Below are positions 16,072 to 24,088 of a stretch of 33,905 bases of DNA, in pieces. The position numbers were made by a program, and so were the translations under genes. Numbering within the stretch: position 1 is the first letter of the stretch; every line of letters begins with the position of its first letter. This DNA comes from Campylobacterota bacterium. GTDB taxonomy: Bacteria > Campylobacterota > Campylobacteria > Campylobacterales > Nitratiruptoraceae. The DNA is taken from positions 1-33,905 of the forward strand of contig PUXX01000027.1 in NCBI GenBank assembly GCA_009659895.1, written 5' to 3'. The notes beneath the pieces are model-generated. The model was not told the DNA's origin. It saw only the letters and a list, made by a program, of their open reading frames with translations, and did no database searches.

Positions 16072-16807
16072 CGTCGCTCCTTTGCCATTTTGGTTCGCTG
16101 TGCAATGGGGGAAAGCCCTCTAGAAGCTCATAAGGCTTAAAGGCGGTCTTGTAAGCGAACGAAGCGCATCCATTGACCCAATATCCTAGATAGATCCACC
16201 TAAGTCCCAGACGTTTTGCCAGATCTATTTGGACAAGCAAGGAGTAGATCCCCAAGGAGAGCCTCTCATAGTCTGGATCGTAATAGAAGTAGATGGAGCT
16301 GATGCCATCGTCTAGGATATCCACAAGATCGACACCGATGATCTTGTCATCTTTGATATAGAGGATCTCCTTGCCAAAGTCGTGGGCACCGACGACAAAC
16401 TCCTCATAGTAGGTCTGAAGATCCATCTCGTTGTATCTCCAGCCGCTCTTTTGCTCTTTGTATTTGTGAAATTTGTTGTAGAGCTCCACATGCTCAAGAC
16501 TCAAAGTGGGAGTATGGAGATAGATGCGGGTGTCGTTGTTGCGCTTGATGGCTCTTCGCTGACTTTTGGTGGGCTTGAAGTTTGCTACATCGATGCGAAG
16601 ACTCTTGCACTCATTGCATCCGTGGCAGATAGGGTGGAAGTAGGAGTGACCAAACCGTCGCCATCCCCTTTTGATCAGATCTGAGGCAAGCTCTTTGGTG
16701 GCGTTTGGGATGTAGCGATAGTACATCCGTGTCTTTTTGTCAGGCAGATAGGCACACTCATAGTCGAGTGTGCAAAAGTCTATGGAAAAAAGATCGTCTC
16801 GCTTCAT
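16058..16807 (-). CDS. bpt: Aspartate/glutamate leucyltransferase (Bpt, arginyltransferase family)
   Basis: A 249-residue aminoacyl-tRNA-protein transferase that, in its family, adds leucine to proteins with N-terminal Asp or Glu, marking them for ClpS/ClpAP in the N-degron pathway. It shows the N-terminal CAYLPDKKTRMYYRYI region, the CHGCNECKSLRIDV cysteine motif, the RRFGHSYFHP segment and the C-terminal signature YLGYWVNGCASFAYKTAF. The start at 16807 has no ribosome-binding site: the bases before it read CTCTCTT, directly preceded by an extended -10. It lies 16 bases after nifU on the same strand and overlaps pgi. Confidence 0.93.
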   Translation of the reverse strand: MKRDDLFSIDFCTLDYECAYLPDKKTRMYYRYIPNATKELASDLIKRGWRRFGHSYFHPICHGCNECKSLRIDVANFKPTKSQRRAIKRNNDTRIYLHTPTLSLEHVELYNKFHKYKEQKSGWRYNEMDLQTYYEEFVVGAHDFGKEILYIKDDKIIGVDLVDILDDGISSIYFYYDPDYERLSLGIYSLLVQIDLAKRLGLRWIYLGYWVNGCASFAYKTAFKPYELLEGFPPLHSEPKWQRSDDDTL

Positions 16808-16814
16808 AAGAGAG

Positions 16815-16823
16815 ATTATAGCA
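16815..16823 (-). promoter_or_regulatory. Extended -10 promoter directly before bpt, candidate for a leaderless mRNA
   Basis: On the minus strand TGCTATAAT matches an extended -10 exactly. The hexamer ends seven bases before the bpt ATG, so the predicted start of transcription is at or one base before the start codon. There is no ribosome-binding site between them. Confidence 0.6.
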
Positions 16824-17111
16824 TTAAATAGGCAGGACCCGGATATTGGGGTAGTTTAGGCGCTCTTTGAGTGTGTGCTCTATACCAAAGAGGGTCCCCG
16901 TCGTGGCGCTGGCGCATCCCACGCAGGCACCCATGTAGCGGATATAGACGTCGATGAACTCTCCATTTTCCTTGACGTCGATGATCTCCAGATTGCCTCC
17001 GTCCATGACCAGATACTGGCGGATACCCTCATCGATCGCTTTTTCGATCGCTTTGTACTTCTCCTCAAAGGGAAGATCTTTAAAACTCTGCTCTTTGACC
17101 TCTTCACTCAT
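16824..17111 (-). CDS. NifU C-terminal-domain Fe-S scaffold protein
   Basis: A 95-residue protein made of the NifU-C/Nfu domain: DGIRQYLVMDGGNLEIIDV-like opening (residues 28-46) and the cluster-binding motif CVGC (63-66), followed by TTGTLFGIEHTLKERL. Such proteins hold a 4Fe-4S cluster at a dimer interface and pass it to client enzymes. ATG 17111 is chosen over the GTG two codons earlier because AGGAG stands five bases before it. The gene heads the nifU-bpt-pgi run on the minus strand. Confidence 0.92.
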   Translation of the reverse strand: MSEEVKEQSFKDLPFEEKYKAIEKAIDEGIRQYLVMDGGNLEIIDVKENGEFIDVYIRYMGACVGCASATTGTLFGIEHTLKERLNYPNIRVLPI

Positions 17112-17131
17112 GACCACTCCTAAATAAGATA

Positions 17132-17137
17132 ATTTTA
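17132..17137 (-). promoter_or_regulatory. -10 element of the NifU-type gene
   Basis: TAAAAT on the minus strand lies 20 bases before the start codon, giving a short leader with TTAGGAG as ribosome-binding site. Confidence 0.5.
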
Positions 17138-17199
17138 CTCCTAATTTGCGAAATACTACATCACATATCCTTAAGAAACGGTAAAAAACTCTCTCTATA

Positions 17200-17229
17200 T
17201 TCGATCGTATCGGTTCTGTTTTGATCGAA
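17200..17229. promoter_or_regulatory. Inverted repeat in the 205-base divergent intergenic region
   Basis: TTCGATC and GATCGAA form a perfect 7-base inverted repeat with 16 bases between the arms, about 64 bases upstream of the -10 of the gene at 17317. It could be an operator. The rest of the 17112-17316 gap is AT-rich and holds only the two promoters. Confidence 0.35.
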
Positions 17230-17292
17230 ACTTATCGCAAGTAACTAAAGCGAATGATTAATAATTTAATGCTTTTTTAATTAAAGACATTT

Positions 17293-17298
17293 TATACT
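17293..17298 (+). promoter_or_regulatory. -10 element of the Ser-linker LVIVD protein gene
   Basis: TATACT lies 18 bases before the ATG, after an AT-rich stretch. A very strong ribosome-binding site, AAGGAGGAG at 17305-17313, follows. Confidence 0.6.
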
Positions 17299-17316
17299 TG
17301 GAAAAAGGAGGAGATC

Positions 17317-19209
17317 ATGAGAGCGATAAAGCATATATTTGGCTTGGTGGTGTTTGTGGTCGGTGTAGCCATGGCCCAGGTGCCCACTATCGATCCCAAT
17401 ATCGATATCATAGATATCCCCTATCCATCGCAGGACGAGTATGAGTATGTGGGAGGGTATGATACGATAGAGCCCATCACTTTCGCACTGGCCGATCAAA
17501 AGGTCTTTTTGGCCGATAGGAGGGATGGGGTCTATGTTTTGGACGTTGCGAATCCTGCATCGATCCAAAAGATCAAACTGATCCAAAGCACCTTGATGCG
17601 CAATATCAAAAAGCTCGAAGTCACTCCATATACGACAGAAGACGCGCAGAAGGTCTATACGATCTTTGGTGGATTTGAGTATGTGGAAAAGGAGGATGGT
17701 TTGGATAATTTTTATGCCGGAGTGGAGATACTTCAGGGCATTGAGCGAAAAAACATATTTGAGATTATGGAAATAAACAAAGTATTTAACTCTCTAAGTC
17801 GCGGTTTTACTGTTAAGTTTGGCGATTTCGATCTCATGGAGGTCACATATTTTCCCAATGGCGATCTTCGTTTGGCTGAGCTCTATTTGGGGCTTAACAT
17901 ATTTCATGGAAACTGGAAGCTCTTTAGCGAGCTGTATAAGGGGTTGGTCTATAAGCGTGCCGATAATAGCTATTACGCAGAACAAAAAAATATATATTTA
18001 TTTTTAACCGATAAAAATATCTCTATTATTGATGTAGAGTGTATAAAAAATGATGTTTTCGAAGACGATATCTTCGTGGTCTTACAAATTGATAGAACCG
18101 GTGGTCTATTTGTAGTGGGTGAAGATGGGAATAGGAAGTTTTTCATGCCGTTTGAGGGCATCCAAGGTATGGTGGCACAAAAACACAATGAATCCATAGG
18201 CTCCAGCCTTGCCGATCTCTTTTTGGTCAGAGCGCGGCTTTTTGTACTCACTTCCAAAGATATCTTCATCTACAATTTTGGCTACGATAGACCGACGCAA
18301 AAAAATCTCTTGAAGCTTGTTGCTAGGATACGGCTTTCGCATCCGGCTAAATCTTTTTCTATCGATGGTGATAGGCTCTATGCGGTCGAGGGAGAAGAGG
18401 GGGTGGAGGTGTTTGATATCTCCGATGTAGCTCATCCCTTTTTGAGAGGCTATATCGGCACCTACGCTACCCTGGCGCAAGGAAGCGAAGAGCTTGTCTA
18501 CATTCTCAATCCCGATACCGGACTCAAAATCTACAAAAGAGTGGGTGAGAGCTCCAGTTCGTCCAGCAGCACTTCAAGCTCTAGCAGCAGCTCGACTTCT
18601 AGCTCAAATTCGTCTAGCAGCAGCACTTCAAGTAGCGCTTCAAGCTCAAGTACCAGCTCCAGTGAGCAAAGCTCCACATCCAGCAGCTCATCTTCGGCGC
18701 AGGATCAAGTGGGAGGAGATGGTATCCTAGGCCCTGCCTTTTTGTCAGAGCTCCTTGGTGAGGAGTTCAAAGTCAATGGCTATTTCTACCATTTTGGCAA
18801 TGGGGCATTTGACTGGATCTACATCTCTTCTAGCAAAGCTTTCGTCGCAAAACTAGAGGGTATGGATGAGCAAGGCTATTTTAGATGGACCAATCTTCGA
18901 TCCCTTGTGGGTGATGTGGATCTTTACTACGAGCCGGCTGCAAGAGCGGGCATCATAGAGCTCAAAAATGTCTCCTACGAAGCTCCGGCCTATCTCAAGG
19001 CCCTCGATGGCAAGGTACTTGAGGCTGATGGATACTTTTTCAACTACGGCAACGGTGCATTCGACTGGCTCTATCTCTCCAGCTCCGGCAGACTTTTGGC
19101 CAAGCTTGAGGGTATGGATGATCGAGGCTATTTTGTCTGGACCCAGATCGAAGATCTTGTGGATTTTGAGTTTGATGGGGAGCGGTTGCGTATAGATCCC
19201 AAGGAGTAG
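17317..19209 (+). CDS. Exported LVIVD-like protein with Ser-rich linker and two Phe-Asp-Trp repeats
   Basis: A 630-residue protein with a signal peptide (IFGLVVFVVGVAMAQ, cleavage near residue 21). The main domain (about 40-405) has LVIVD-type strands (GVYVLDVANPASI, GVEVFDISDVAHP), which suggests a beta-propeller. A 49-residue linker (412-460) of which 40 are Ser follows. The C-terminus has two near-identical repeats: NGYFYHFGNGAFDWIYISS with AKLEGMDEQGYFRW (about 481-528), and DGYFFNYGNGAFDWLYLSS with AKLEGMDDRGYFVW (about 562-614). These match the FDW repeats of the protein at 13316-14797, so the two are paralogues by architecture. The acidic calcium-type loop of that protein is reduced to FGNG or YGNG here. 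No anchor or autotransporter domain is seen. The function is unknown; a secreted or surface binding protein is the best inference. The middle of the gene (about 17760-18060) looks more AT-rich than its surroundings. Confidence 0.75.
   Translation: MRAIKHIFGLVVFVVGVAMAQVPTIDPNIDIIDIPYPSQDEYEYVGGYDTIEPITFALADQKVFLADRRDGVYVLDVANPASIQKIKLIQSTLMRNIKKLEVTPYTTEDAQKVYTIFGGFEYVEKEDGLDNFYAGVEILQGIERKNIFEIMEINKVFNSLSRGFTVKFGDFDLMEVTYFPNGDLRLAELYLGLNIFHGNWKLFSELYKGLVYKRADNSYYAEQKNIYLFLTDKNISIIDVECIKNDVFEDDIFVVLQIDRTGGLFVVGEDGNRKFFMPFEGIQGMVAQKHNESIGSSLADLFLVRARLFVLTSKDIFIYNFGYDRPTQKNLLKLVARIRLSHPAKSFSIDGDRLYAVEGEEGVEVFDISDVAHPFLRGYIGTYATLAQGSEELVYILNPDTGLKIYKRVGESSSSSSSTSSSSSSSTSSSNSSSSSTSSSASSSSTSSSEQSSTSSSSSSAQDQVGGDGILGPAFLSELLGEEFKVNGYFYHFGNGAFDWIYISSSKAFVAKLEGMDEQGYFRWTNLRSLVGDVDLYYEPAARAGIIELKNVSYEAPAYLKALDGKVLEADGYFFNYGNGAFDWLYLSSSGRLLAKLEGMDDRGYFVWTQIEDLVDFEFDGERLRIDPKE
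18550..18696 (+). repeat. Coding tract for a 49-residue Ser-rich linker
   Basis: Codons 412-460 of the gene encode 40 Ser, 5 Thr, and one each of Asn, Ala, Glu and Gln. At least five Ser codons are mixed (AGC, AGT, TCC, TCA, TCT, TCG), so the tract is kept at protein level and is not a simple DNA microsatellite. Confidence 0.85.
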
Positions 19210-19254
19210 TTTTGAGTTTTTGCCACATAGATAGCTCACATTTTTGGAATATTT

Positions 19255-19263
19255 TGCTACTAT
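19255..19263 (+). promoter_or_regulatory. Extended -10 of the BFD-type gene
   Basis: TGCTACTAT, an extended -10, lies 22 bases before the ATG at 19286. AAAGGAG at 19274-19280 is the ribosome-binding site. Confidence 0.55.
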
Positions 19264-19285
19264 TAGGATAAAAAAAGGAGTAGCA

Positions 19286-19537
19286 ATGCATCTAGATCAA
19301 CTCACAAGTATCGATGAGCTCTATGTGGTGTGTGAGTGCGCCAATGTCACCTACAAGGAGATCCTAGACGCCATCAAGGCCGGACATTGCGACATGGAAT
19401 CACTCATGGATGCCACAAACGCCGGTATGGGCTGCAAGAAGTGCCGATCCAAGGAGTACGATCCGGCCGATGAGCGGGCAATCCATCTAGATGAGATCTT
19501 GGCTTTGGCCAAAGCCGAGGGGCTTTGCAAGGACTAG
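19286..19537 (+). CDS. BFD-type [2Fe-2S]-binding protein
   Basis: An 83-residue protein with the bacterioferritin-associated-ferredoxin (BFD) cluster pattern: CEC at 16-18 and CKKC at 50-53, in the order CxC...CxxC, with the helical EILDAIKAG segment between. It also occurs as a domain in nitrite reductases, NifU and other redox proteins; stand-alone forms may help release iron from bacterioferritin or shuttle electrons. A C-terminal helix of about 25 residues extends beyond the core domain. ATG 19286 is chosen over the longer frame from 19244 because of its ribosome-binding site and because the extension overlaps the promoter. The stop interlocks with the folE stop. Confidence 0.85.
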   Translation: MHLDQLTSIDELYVVCECANVTYKEILDAIKAGHCDMESLMDATNAGMGCKKCRSKEYDPADERAIHLDEILALAKAEGLCKD

Positions 19538-20112
19538 AAGCGATTGGGCTGAGGGGAGGTCACTAAGCTAAAGAACTCCTCTCTTGTTTTGAGGTTCTCC
19601 TTGAAGACACCTCGCAGTGCGGAGCTAACAGTCGTGGAGCAGATCTTCTCCACCCCACGCATCTCCATGCACATATGGCGAGCCTGCAAGACCACCGCCA
19701 CGCCTTTTGGATTGACCGTCTCCATCAGTGCGTCGGCTATCTGTTCTGTCATCTGCTCTTGGATCTGAAGCCGTCTGGCAAAGACCTCCACCATCCTGGG
19801 GATTTTGGACAGACCCACCACCTTGCCGTCGGGGATGTAGGCTACGTGGGCTCTGCCGATAATAGGGAGGAGATGGTGTTCGCACAAAGAGTAGAACTCT
19901 ATATCCCTTACTAGTACCATCTCGTCGTTGGTGGAGCTAAAAAGAGCCTCACCCAAGATCTCTTTTGGGTCTTGATGGTATCCTTGAGTCAGATGCAAGA
20001 AGGCTTTGTAGACCCTCTGGGGAGTCTTGAGGAGGCCCTCTCTATCTGGATCTTCTCCTATGATTGTGAGTATGGTACGTACCGCCTCTTCGAATGATTT
20101 TTTCTCTTCCAT
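19534..20112 (-). CDS. folE: GTP cyclohydrolase I
   Basis: A 192-residue enzyme of normal length that makes dihydroneopterin triphosphate from GTP, the first step toward folate and, in many bacteria, queuosine. The zinc ligands are Cys77 and His80 in SLCEHHLLP and Cys148 in RHMCMEMRG. Other conserved segments are the [17 protein letters not shown]-type region (about 100-117) and the final TREEFFSL. The start at 20112 follows GGAG on the minus strand. It stands alone, divergent from tig and convergent with the BFD gene, sharing a four-base stop interlock. Confidence 0.96.
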   Translation of the reverse strand: MEEKKSFEEAVRTILTIIGEDPDREGLLKTPQRVYKAFLHLTQGYHQDPKEILGEALFSSTNDEMVLVRDIEFYSLCEHHLLPIIGRAHVAYIPDGKVVGLSKIPRMVEVFARRLQIQEQMTEQIADALMETVNPKGVAVVLQARHMCMEMRGVEKICSTTVSSALRGVFKENLKTREEFFSLVTSPQPNRF

Positions 20113-20136
20113 CGACGCTCCAAACTTTTTTGATCC

Positions 20137-20142
20137 ATTTTA
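20137..20142 (-). promoter_or_regulatory. -10 element of folE
   Basis: TAAAAT on the minus strand, 24 bases before the folE start codon, in the 79-base divergent gap with tig. Confidence 0.5.
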
Positions 20143-20156
20143 ACACAAAATTTTGA

Positions 20157-20162
20157 TAAAAT
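20157..20162 (+). promoter_or_regulatory. -10 element of the tig-clpP-def operon
   Basis: TAAAAT in the context TTTTGATAAAAT, 29 bases before the tig ATG, with AAAGGGA as ribosome-binding site. Confidence 0.55.
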
Positions 20163-20191
20163 AAGGACTAAATTTTTCACAAAGGGACTCA

Positions 20192-21502
20192 ATGGAGATT
20201 AAAGCCACCAAGATTGACAACGCCAACGCAAAAGTAGAAGCGAAAATCACAAAAGAGGAGATCGCAAAAAAGAGCGAAAGCATTGCCAAAGAGCTTGCAA
20301 AGACTATGAATATCCCAGGATTTCGCAAGGGCAAGGTTCCCGTAGCTGTAGTGAAGAAACGCTATGGAGACAAGATCGACCAAGACGCCGAAGCAGAGCT
20401 CATTCGTCAAGCCATAGATAAGGCTTTGGAGGATCTTGGCGTATCGAAGGAGGATATGCTAGGAGAGCCGGTCTTTACGAAGTTTGAAAAGGGTGATGAG
20501 GGGATAGAGATGGAGCTGGAGATCGGCCTAAGACCCCAGATAGATATTGAAGGCTACGAAGATCTCATCCCAGATTTCGAAGAGCCAGAAGTCAGTGACG
20601 AAGAGGTCCAAAAGCGCCTTGAGGAGCTTGCTGAGTCTATGGCACAGTTTGTGGAAAATCCAAGACGCAAGGTGGCCAAAGAGGGCGATCTGGTAGTGAT
20701 TGATTTCAAAGGGCGACTAGAAGATGGTACCCCTATTGAGGGAGGAAGCGCCGAAAACTTTGAGCTAAGACTGGGAAGCGGGCAGTTTATCCCAGGGTTT
20801 GAGGAGCAGATCGTCGGGATGAACAAGGGTGAGACCAAGACCATCGAAGTCACCTTCCCCGAAGATTATCCCAACAAGGATCTAGCTGGCAAGAAGGCCC
20901 TCTTTGACGTGACACTCCACGCTATCAAGGAGAAAGAAAAAGTAGAGCTCAACGACGATCTGGCCAAAAAGATGCTTCCACAAAAAGAGGATGCGACCCT
21001 GGAGGATGTCAAGGCCGAGATCAAGAAACAGCTCAAAGCCGAGAAGCTCTCCAGGCTCTACAACGAAGAGCTCAAGCCAAAGCTTTTGGAAGCTTTGGTG
21101 GAGAAGTTTGAGTTTGATCTGCCCAAAAACATCGTCGAGCAAGAGATCGATGTCCAGCTCAACAACAAAGCGGCCCAGATGAGCGAAGAGGAGATCAAGG
21201 AGCTTAGAGAAAATGAAGACAAGCTCAAAGCCCTCCGTGAGGAGCTTCGCCCAGAGGCCGAGAAAAGTGTCAAGGCCACCTTCATCGTCGACGCCTTGGC
21301 TAAGGCGGAGAATATAAAAGTAGATGACCAAGAGGTGGTCCAGACCATCTACTATGAAGCACTTCAGATGGGCAGAAACCCTCAAGAGATCCTCGATGCA
21401 TATCAGAAGCAGGGGCTCTTGCCCGCTATCAAGATGGCTATGATCGAAGATCGACTCCTGAGCCATCTGCTTGGCAAAAAACTCAAAAAAGAGGAACAAT
21501 GA
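20192..21502 (+). CDS. tig: Trigger factor (ribosome-associated chaperone)
   Basis: A 436-residue chaperone that binds nascent chains at the ribosome exit and has peptidyl-prolyl isomerase activity. The N-terminal ribosome-binding loop GFRKGKVP is at 43-50. The FKBP-like domain (about 160-245) contains [20 protein letters not shown] and [17 protein letters not shown] highly charged helical C-terminal domain (about 250-430) forms the chaperone cradle. It is the first gene of a run shared with Helicobacter: tig-clpP-def-yifB. The stop overlaps clpP in ATGA. Confidence 0.97.
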   Translation: MEIKATKIDNANAKVEAKITKEEIAKKSESIAKELAKTMNIPGFRKGKVPVAVVKKRYGDKIDQDAEAELIRQAIDKALEDLGVSKEDMLGEPVFTKFEKGDEGIEMELEIGLRPQIDIEGYEDLIPDFEEPEVSDEEVQKRLEELAESMAQFVENPRRKVAKEGDLVVIDFKGRLEDGTPIEGGSAENFELRLGSGQFIPGFEEQIVGMNKGETKTIEVTFPEDYPNKDLAGKKALFDVTLHAIKEKEKVELNDDLAKKMLPQKEDATLEDVKAEIKKQLKAEKLSRLYNEELKPKLLEALVEKFEFDLPKNIVEQEIDVQLNNKAAQMSEEEIKELRENEDKLKALREELRPEAEKSVKATFIVDALAKAENIKVDDQEVVQTIYYEALQMGRNPQEILDAYQKQGLLPAIKMAMIEDRLLSHLLGKKLKKEEQ

Positions 21503-22089
21503 GCTACTATGTCCCATTTGTCATAGAGCGCACGGGGAGGGGCGAGCGAAGCTACGATATCTACTCAAGGCTGCTCAAGGATCGCATCGTCATGCTCAGC
21601 GGTGAGATCAACGACGCCGTCGCCTCTTCCATCGTGGCTCAGCTGCTCTTTTTGGAAGCAGAAGATCCTGATAAGGATATCTACCTCTACATCAACTCCC
21701 CAGGTGGAGTGATCACCAGCGGGATGAGCATCTACGATACCATGAACTACATCAAGCCCGACGTCTCCACCATCTGTATAGGCCAAGCTGCTAGTATGGG
21801 GGCTTTTTTGCTCAGCTCGGGAGCCAAGGGCAAGCGCTACGCCCTGCCTCACGCGCGCATCATGATCCATCAGCCCCTTGGGGGAGCCCAGGGCCAGGCT
21901 ACCGATATCGAGATCCAGGCCAAGGAGATCTTGCGCCTTAAAAAGATTCTCAACGAGATCTTGGCCCAAAATACCGGTCAAAGCGTCAAGAAGATCGCCC
22001 GAGATACGGAGCGAGACTTCTATATGAGTGCCGAAGAGGCCAAAGAATACGGCATTATCGATCAGGTATTGGAAAAAAGCGCTCGATGA
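21499..22089 (+). CDS. clpP: ATP-dependent Clp protease proteolytic subunit
   Basis: A 196-residue serine protease subunit that forms the double-ring chamber used with ClpA or ClpX. The catalytic triad is visible: Ser99 in GQAASMGAF, His124 in IMIHQPLGG and Asp173 in [11 protein letters not shown]. The INSPGG strand (66-70) binds substrate. It is coupled to both neighbours by ATGA overlaps. With bpt also in the window, the N-degron marking step and this protease could act in one pathway, which is inference. Confidence 0.98.
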   Translation: MSYYVPFVIERTGRGERSYDIYSRLLKDRIVMLSGEINDAVASSIVAQLLFLEAEDPDKDIYLYINSPGGVITSGMSIYDTMNYIKPDVSTICIGQAASMGAFLLSSGAKGKRYALPHARIMIHQPLGGAQGQATDIEIQAKEILRLKKILNEILAQNTGQSVKKIARDTERDFYMSAEEAKEYGIIDQVLEKSAR

Positions 22090-22607
22090 TACGCCAGATC
22101 ATCACCTATCCCGACAAGCGGCTCTTCATGCGCTCAAACGAAGTGGAGCATTTTGATCAGGAGCTCCACAGGCTCTTGGACGATATGTACGAGACCATGA
22201 GAGCCAAAAACGGCATAGGCCTAGCTGCCATCCAGGTGGCAGTACCTCTGCGTGCTCTCATCATCAATCTCCCCGACGAAGAGGGCAACCAGCACAAAGA
22301 GGATCTTTTGGAGATCATCAATCCCAAAATAGTCCAATCCAAAGGAAGCATCGTCTATACCGAAGGGTGCTTGAGTGTGCCTGAATACTATGAGGATGTG
22401 GAGCGGTCGGAGTGGGTGAGGGTGGAGTATCAGGATCGATATGGCAACCCCAAGAGTCTTGAGGCCGAGGGACTCTTGGCCGTGGCCCTTCAGCATGAGA
22501 TGGACCATCTAGATGGCCATCTCTTTATCGAAAAGCTTCCCTATCTCAAGCGCAAAAAATTTGAAAAAGAGTGGAAGAAGAAGGCCAGGGTGAAGGTGAA
22601 GCGTTGA
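22086..22607 (+). CDS. def: Peptide deformylase
   Basis: A 173-residue metalloenzyme that removes the N-formyl group from new proteins. All three motifs are present: GIGLAAIQ (43-50), EGCLSVP (93-99) with metal ligand Cys95, and QHEMDHLDG (136-144) with ligands His137 and His141 and catalytic Glu138. The C-terminus is very basic ([19 protein letters not shown]). Its place directly after trigger factor puts two exit-tunnel functions together. The end overlaps the yifB start. Confidence 0.97.
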   Translation: MIRQIITYPDKRLFMRSNEVEHFDQELHRLLDDMYETMRAKNGIGLAAIQVAVPLRALIINLPDEEGNQHKEDLLEIINPKIVQSKGSIVYTEGCLSVPEYYEDVERSEWVRVEYQDRYGNPKSLEAEGLLAVALQHEMDHLDGHLFIEKLPYLKRKKFEKEWKKKARVKVKR

Positions 22608-24088
22608 GACGGCTTCTTTGCGCTACCCTAGATGGGGTAGAGGCAAGGGTGGTGGAGGTGGAGAGCAGCTTTTTAAGGGCTCTGCCCTCCTTTAGTATCG
22701 TAGGTCTTGCCTCCAACTCCATCCAAGAGGCCAAAGAGCGGGTCAAATCGGCCCTGCAAGCTTGTGGATTCTCCTTTCCTCCCAAGAAGATCACCATCAA
22801 TCTGGCTCCCAGTGACCTTAAAAAGAGTGGAAGTCATTTTGATTTGGCTATCGCGCTCTCCATTGCCTTGCAAAAAGAGCGTCTCGATATGGAAGATATC
22901 TTTATTTTCGGTGAATTGGGACTTGATGGGACGATCAAGGAGAGTAGAGATATCTTCCCTATCGTCTTATCCCTAGCCAAAAGACCCGTGAGGATCTTCG
23001 CTCCAAGGAGCGCTGCCAAGAAGCTTAGCGCCATCCCCAACGTCACCCTCTATAGCGCTTCGCACCTTCAAGAAGCGATCGATATCTTCACTCACAAGAG
23101 GCTCATCCCAGAGCCAAAGAGAGAGTTTGACTACCCAAAAGTGGGCGACGCCTACTACACGACCCACTATCCTCTGGATTTCAAAGAGGTGCTTGGCCAG
23201 TCCATGGCCAAGCGAGCGGCCATGATCGCAGCTGCTGGGATGCACAATATCTTGTTTGAGGGCAGCCCTGGCAGTGGCAAGAGCATGATCGTCAAGCGTA
23301 TGCGCTATATTCTGCCTCCCATGAGGATCGATGAGATCTTGGAGGTAGCGAAGATGGAAGCACTAGAGGGCAAGGAGCCCACATTCACTCCCCTGCGTCC
23401 CTTTAGATCCCCTCACCACTCATCGTCTAAGGCCAGTCTCTTTGGTGGTGGAAGCACGGCAGCTAGACCAGGAGAGGTGGCGCTGGCCCATCTTGGGATA
23501 CTGTTTTTTGATGAGTTGCCCCACTTTAGCAAGAGTGCGCTGGAGGCTTTGAGAGAGCCTCTGCAAGATAGGCGAGTGCTCATCTCCAGAGTCCAGGCCA
23601 AGGTGGAGTATCCTACCAAGTTTCTCTTCGCAGCCGCTCAAAACCCCTGTCCTTGTGGCAATCTTTTTAGCACTACTCAAGAGTGTCGCTGTAGCGAGGT
23701 GGAGATCAGGCGCTACAAGGGCCGCTTGAGTGAGCCCTTGCTGGATAGGATTGAGCTTTATGTGCGGATGGATCGAAGTGATCCTACAGATGAGGCAGAT
23801 ATAGACTCTGCCCAGATTCATGAGCAGATCCTCCAGGCCTTTGGCTTTCGTCTAAGACGTGGACAGAAGGAGTTCAATGGCTGGCTGGATGAGGCGCAGA
23901 TAGAGCATTACTGCACGATGGAGGATGAGGCGAAAGAGATACTAGAGCGATCGGCCAAGAGTATGGGACTCTCCCAGCGATCCATCGCCAATATCAAAAA
24001 GGTAGCCCGCACCATCGCAGATCTGGCTCAAAAGGATCTCATCACCAAAAAGGAGATCCTGGAAGCTTTTGGGTATCGAAGACGATGA
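22604..24088 (+). CDS. comM: YifB/ComM-family Mg-chelatase-like AAA+ ATPase
   Basis: A 494-residue AAA+ protein. The N-terminal ChlI-like domain starts [17 protein letters not shown] and has [14 protein letters not shown]. The ATPase domain carries Walker A GSPGSGKS (220-227), Walker [12 protein letters not shown], and a C-terminal arginine-rich lid. A cysteine group CPCG...CRC (349-363) is characteristic of the family. In Vibrio, ComM is a branch-migration helicase for natural transformation; whether this organism is naturally competent cannot be told here. TTG 22604 is chosen because family members begin just before ATLDGVEA, it overlaps the def stop, and GAAGGTGAAG precedes it; the frame extension to 22571 is def out of frame. 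The symbol follows family usage. Confidence 0.92.
   Translation: MRRLLCATLDGVEARVVEVESSFLRALPSFSIVGLASNSIQEAKERVKSALQACGFSFPPKKITINLAPSDLKKSGSHFDLAIALSIALQKERLDMEDIFIFGELGLDGTIKESRDIFPIVLSLAKRPVRIFAPRSAAKKLSAIPNVTLYSASHLQEAIDIFTHKRLIPEPKREFDYPKVGDAYYTTHYPLDFKEVLGQSMAKRAAMIAAAGMHNILFEGSPGSGKSMIVKRMRYILPPMRIDEILEVAKMEALEGKEPTFTPLRPFRSPHHSSSKASLFGGGSTAARPGEVALAHLGILFFDELPHFSKSALEALREPLQDRRVLISRVQAKVEYPTKFLFAAAQNPCPCGNLFSTTQECRCSEVEIRRYKGRLSEPLLDRIELYVRMDRSDPTDEADIDSAQIHEQILQAFGFRLRRGQKEFNGWLDEAQIEHYCTMEDEAKEILERSAKSMGLSQRSIANIKKVARTIADLAQKDLITKKEILEAFGYRRR

Noticed and set aside
18550-18696. CRISPR-like or microsatellite repeat
   Set aside because: The tract is coding Ser-rich sequence with mixed codons and no constant repeat unit or spacers.
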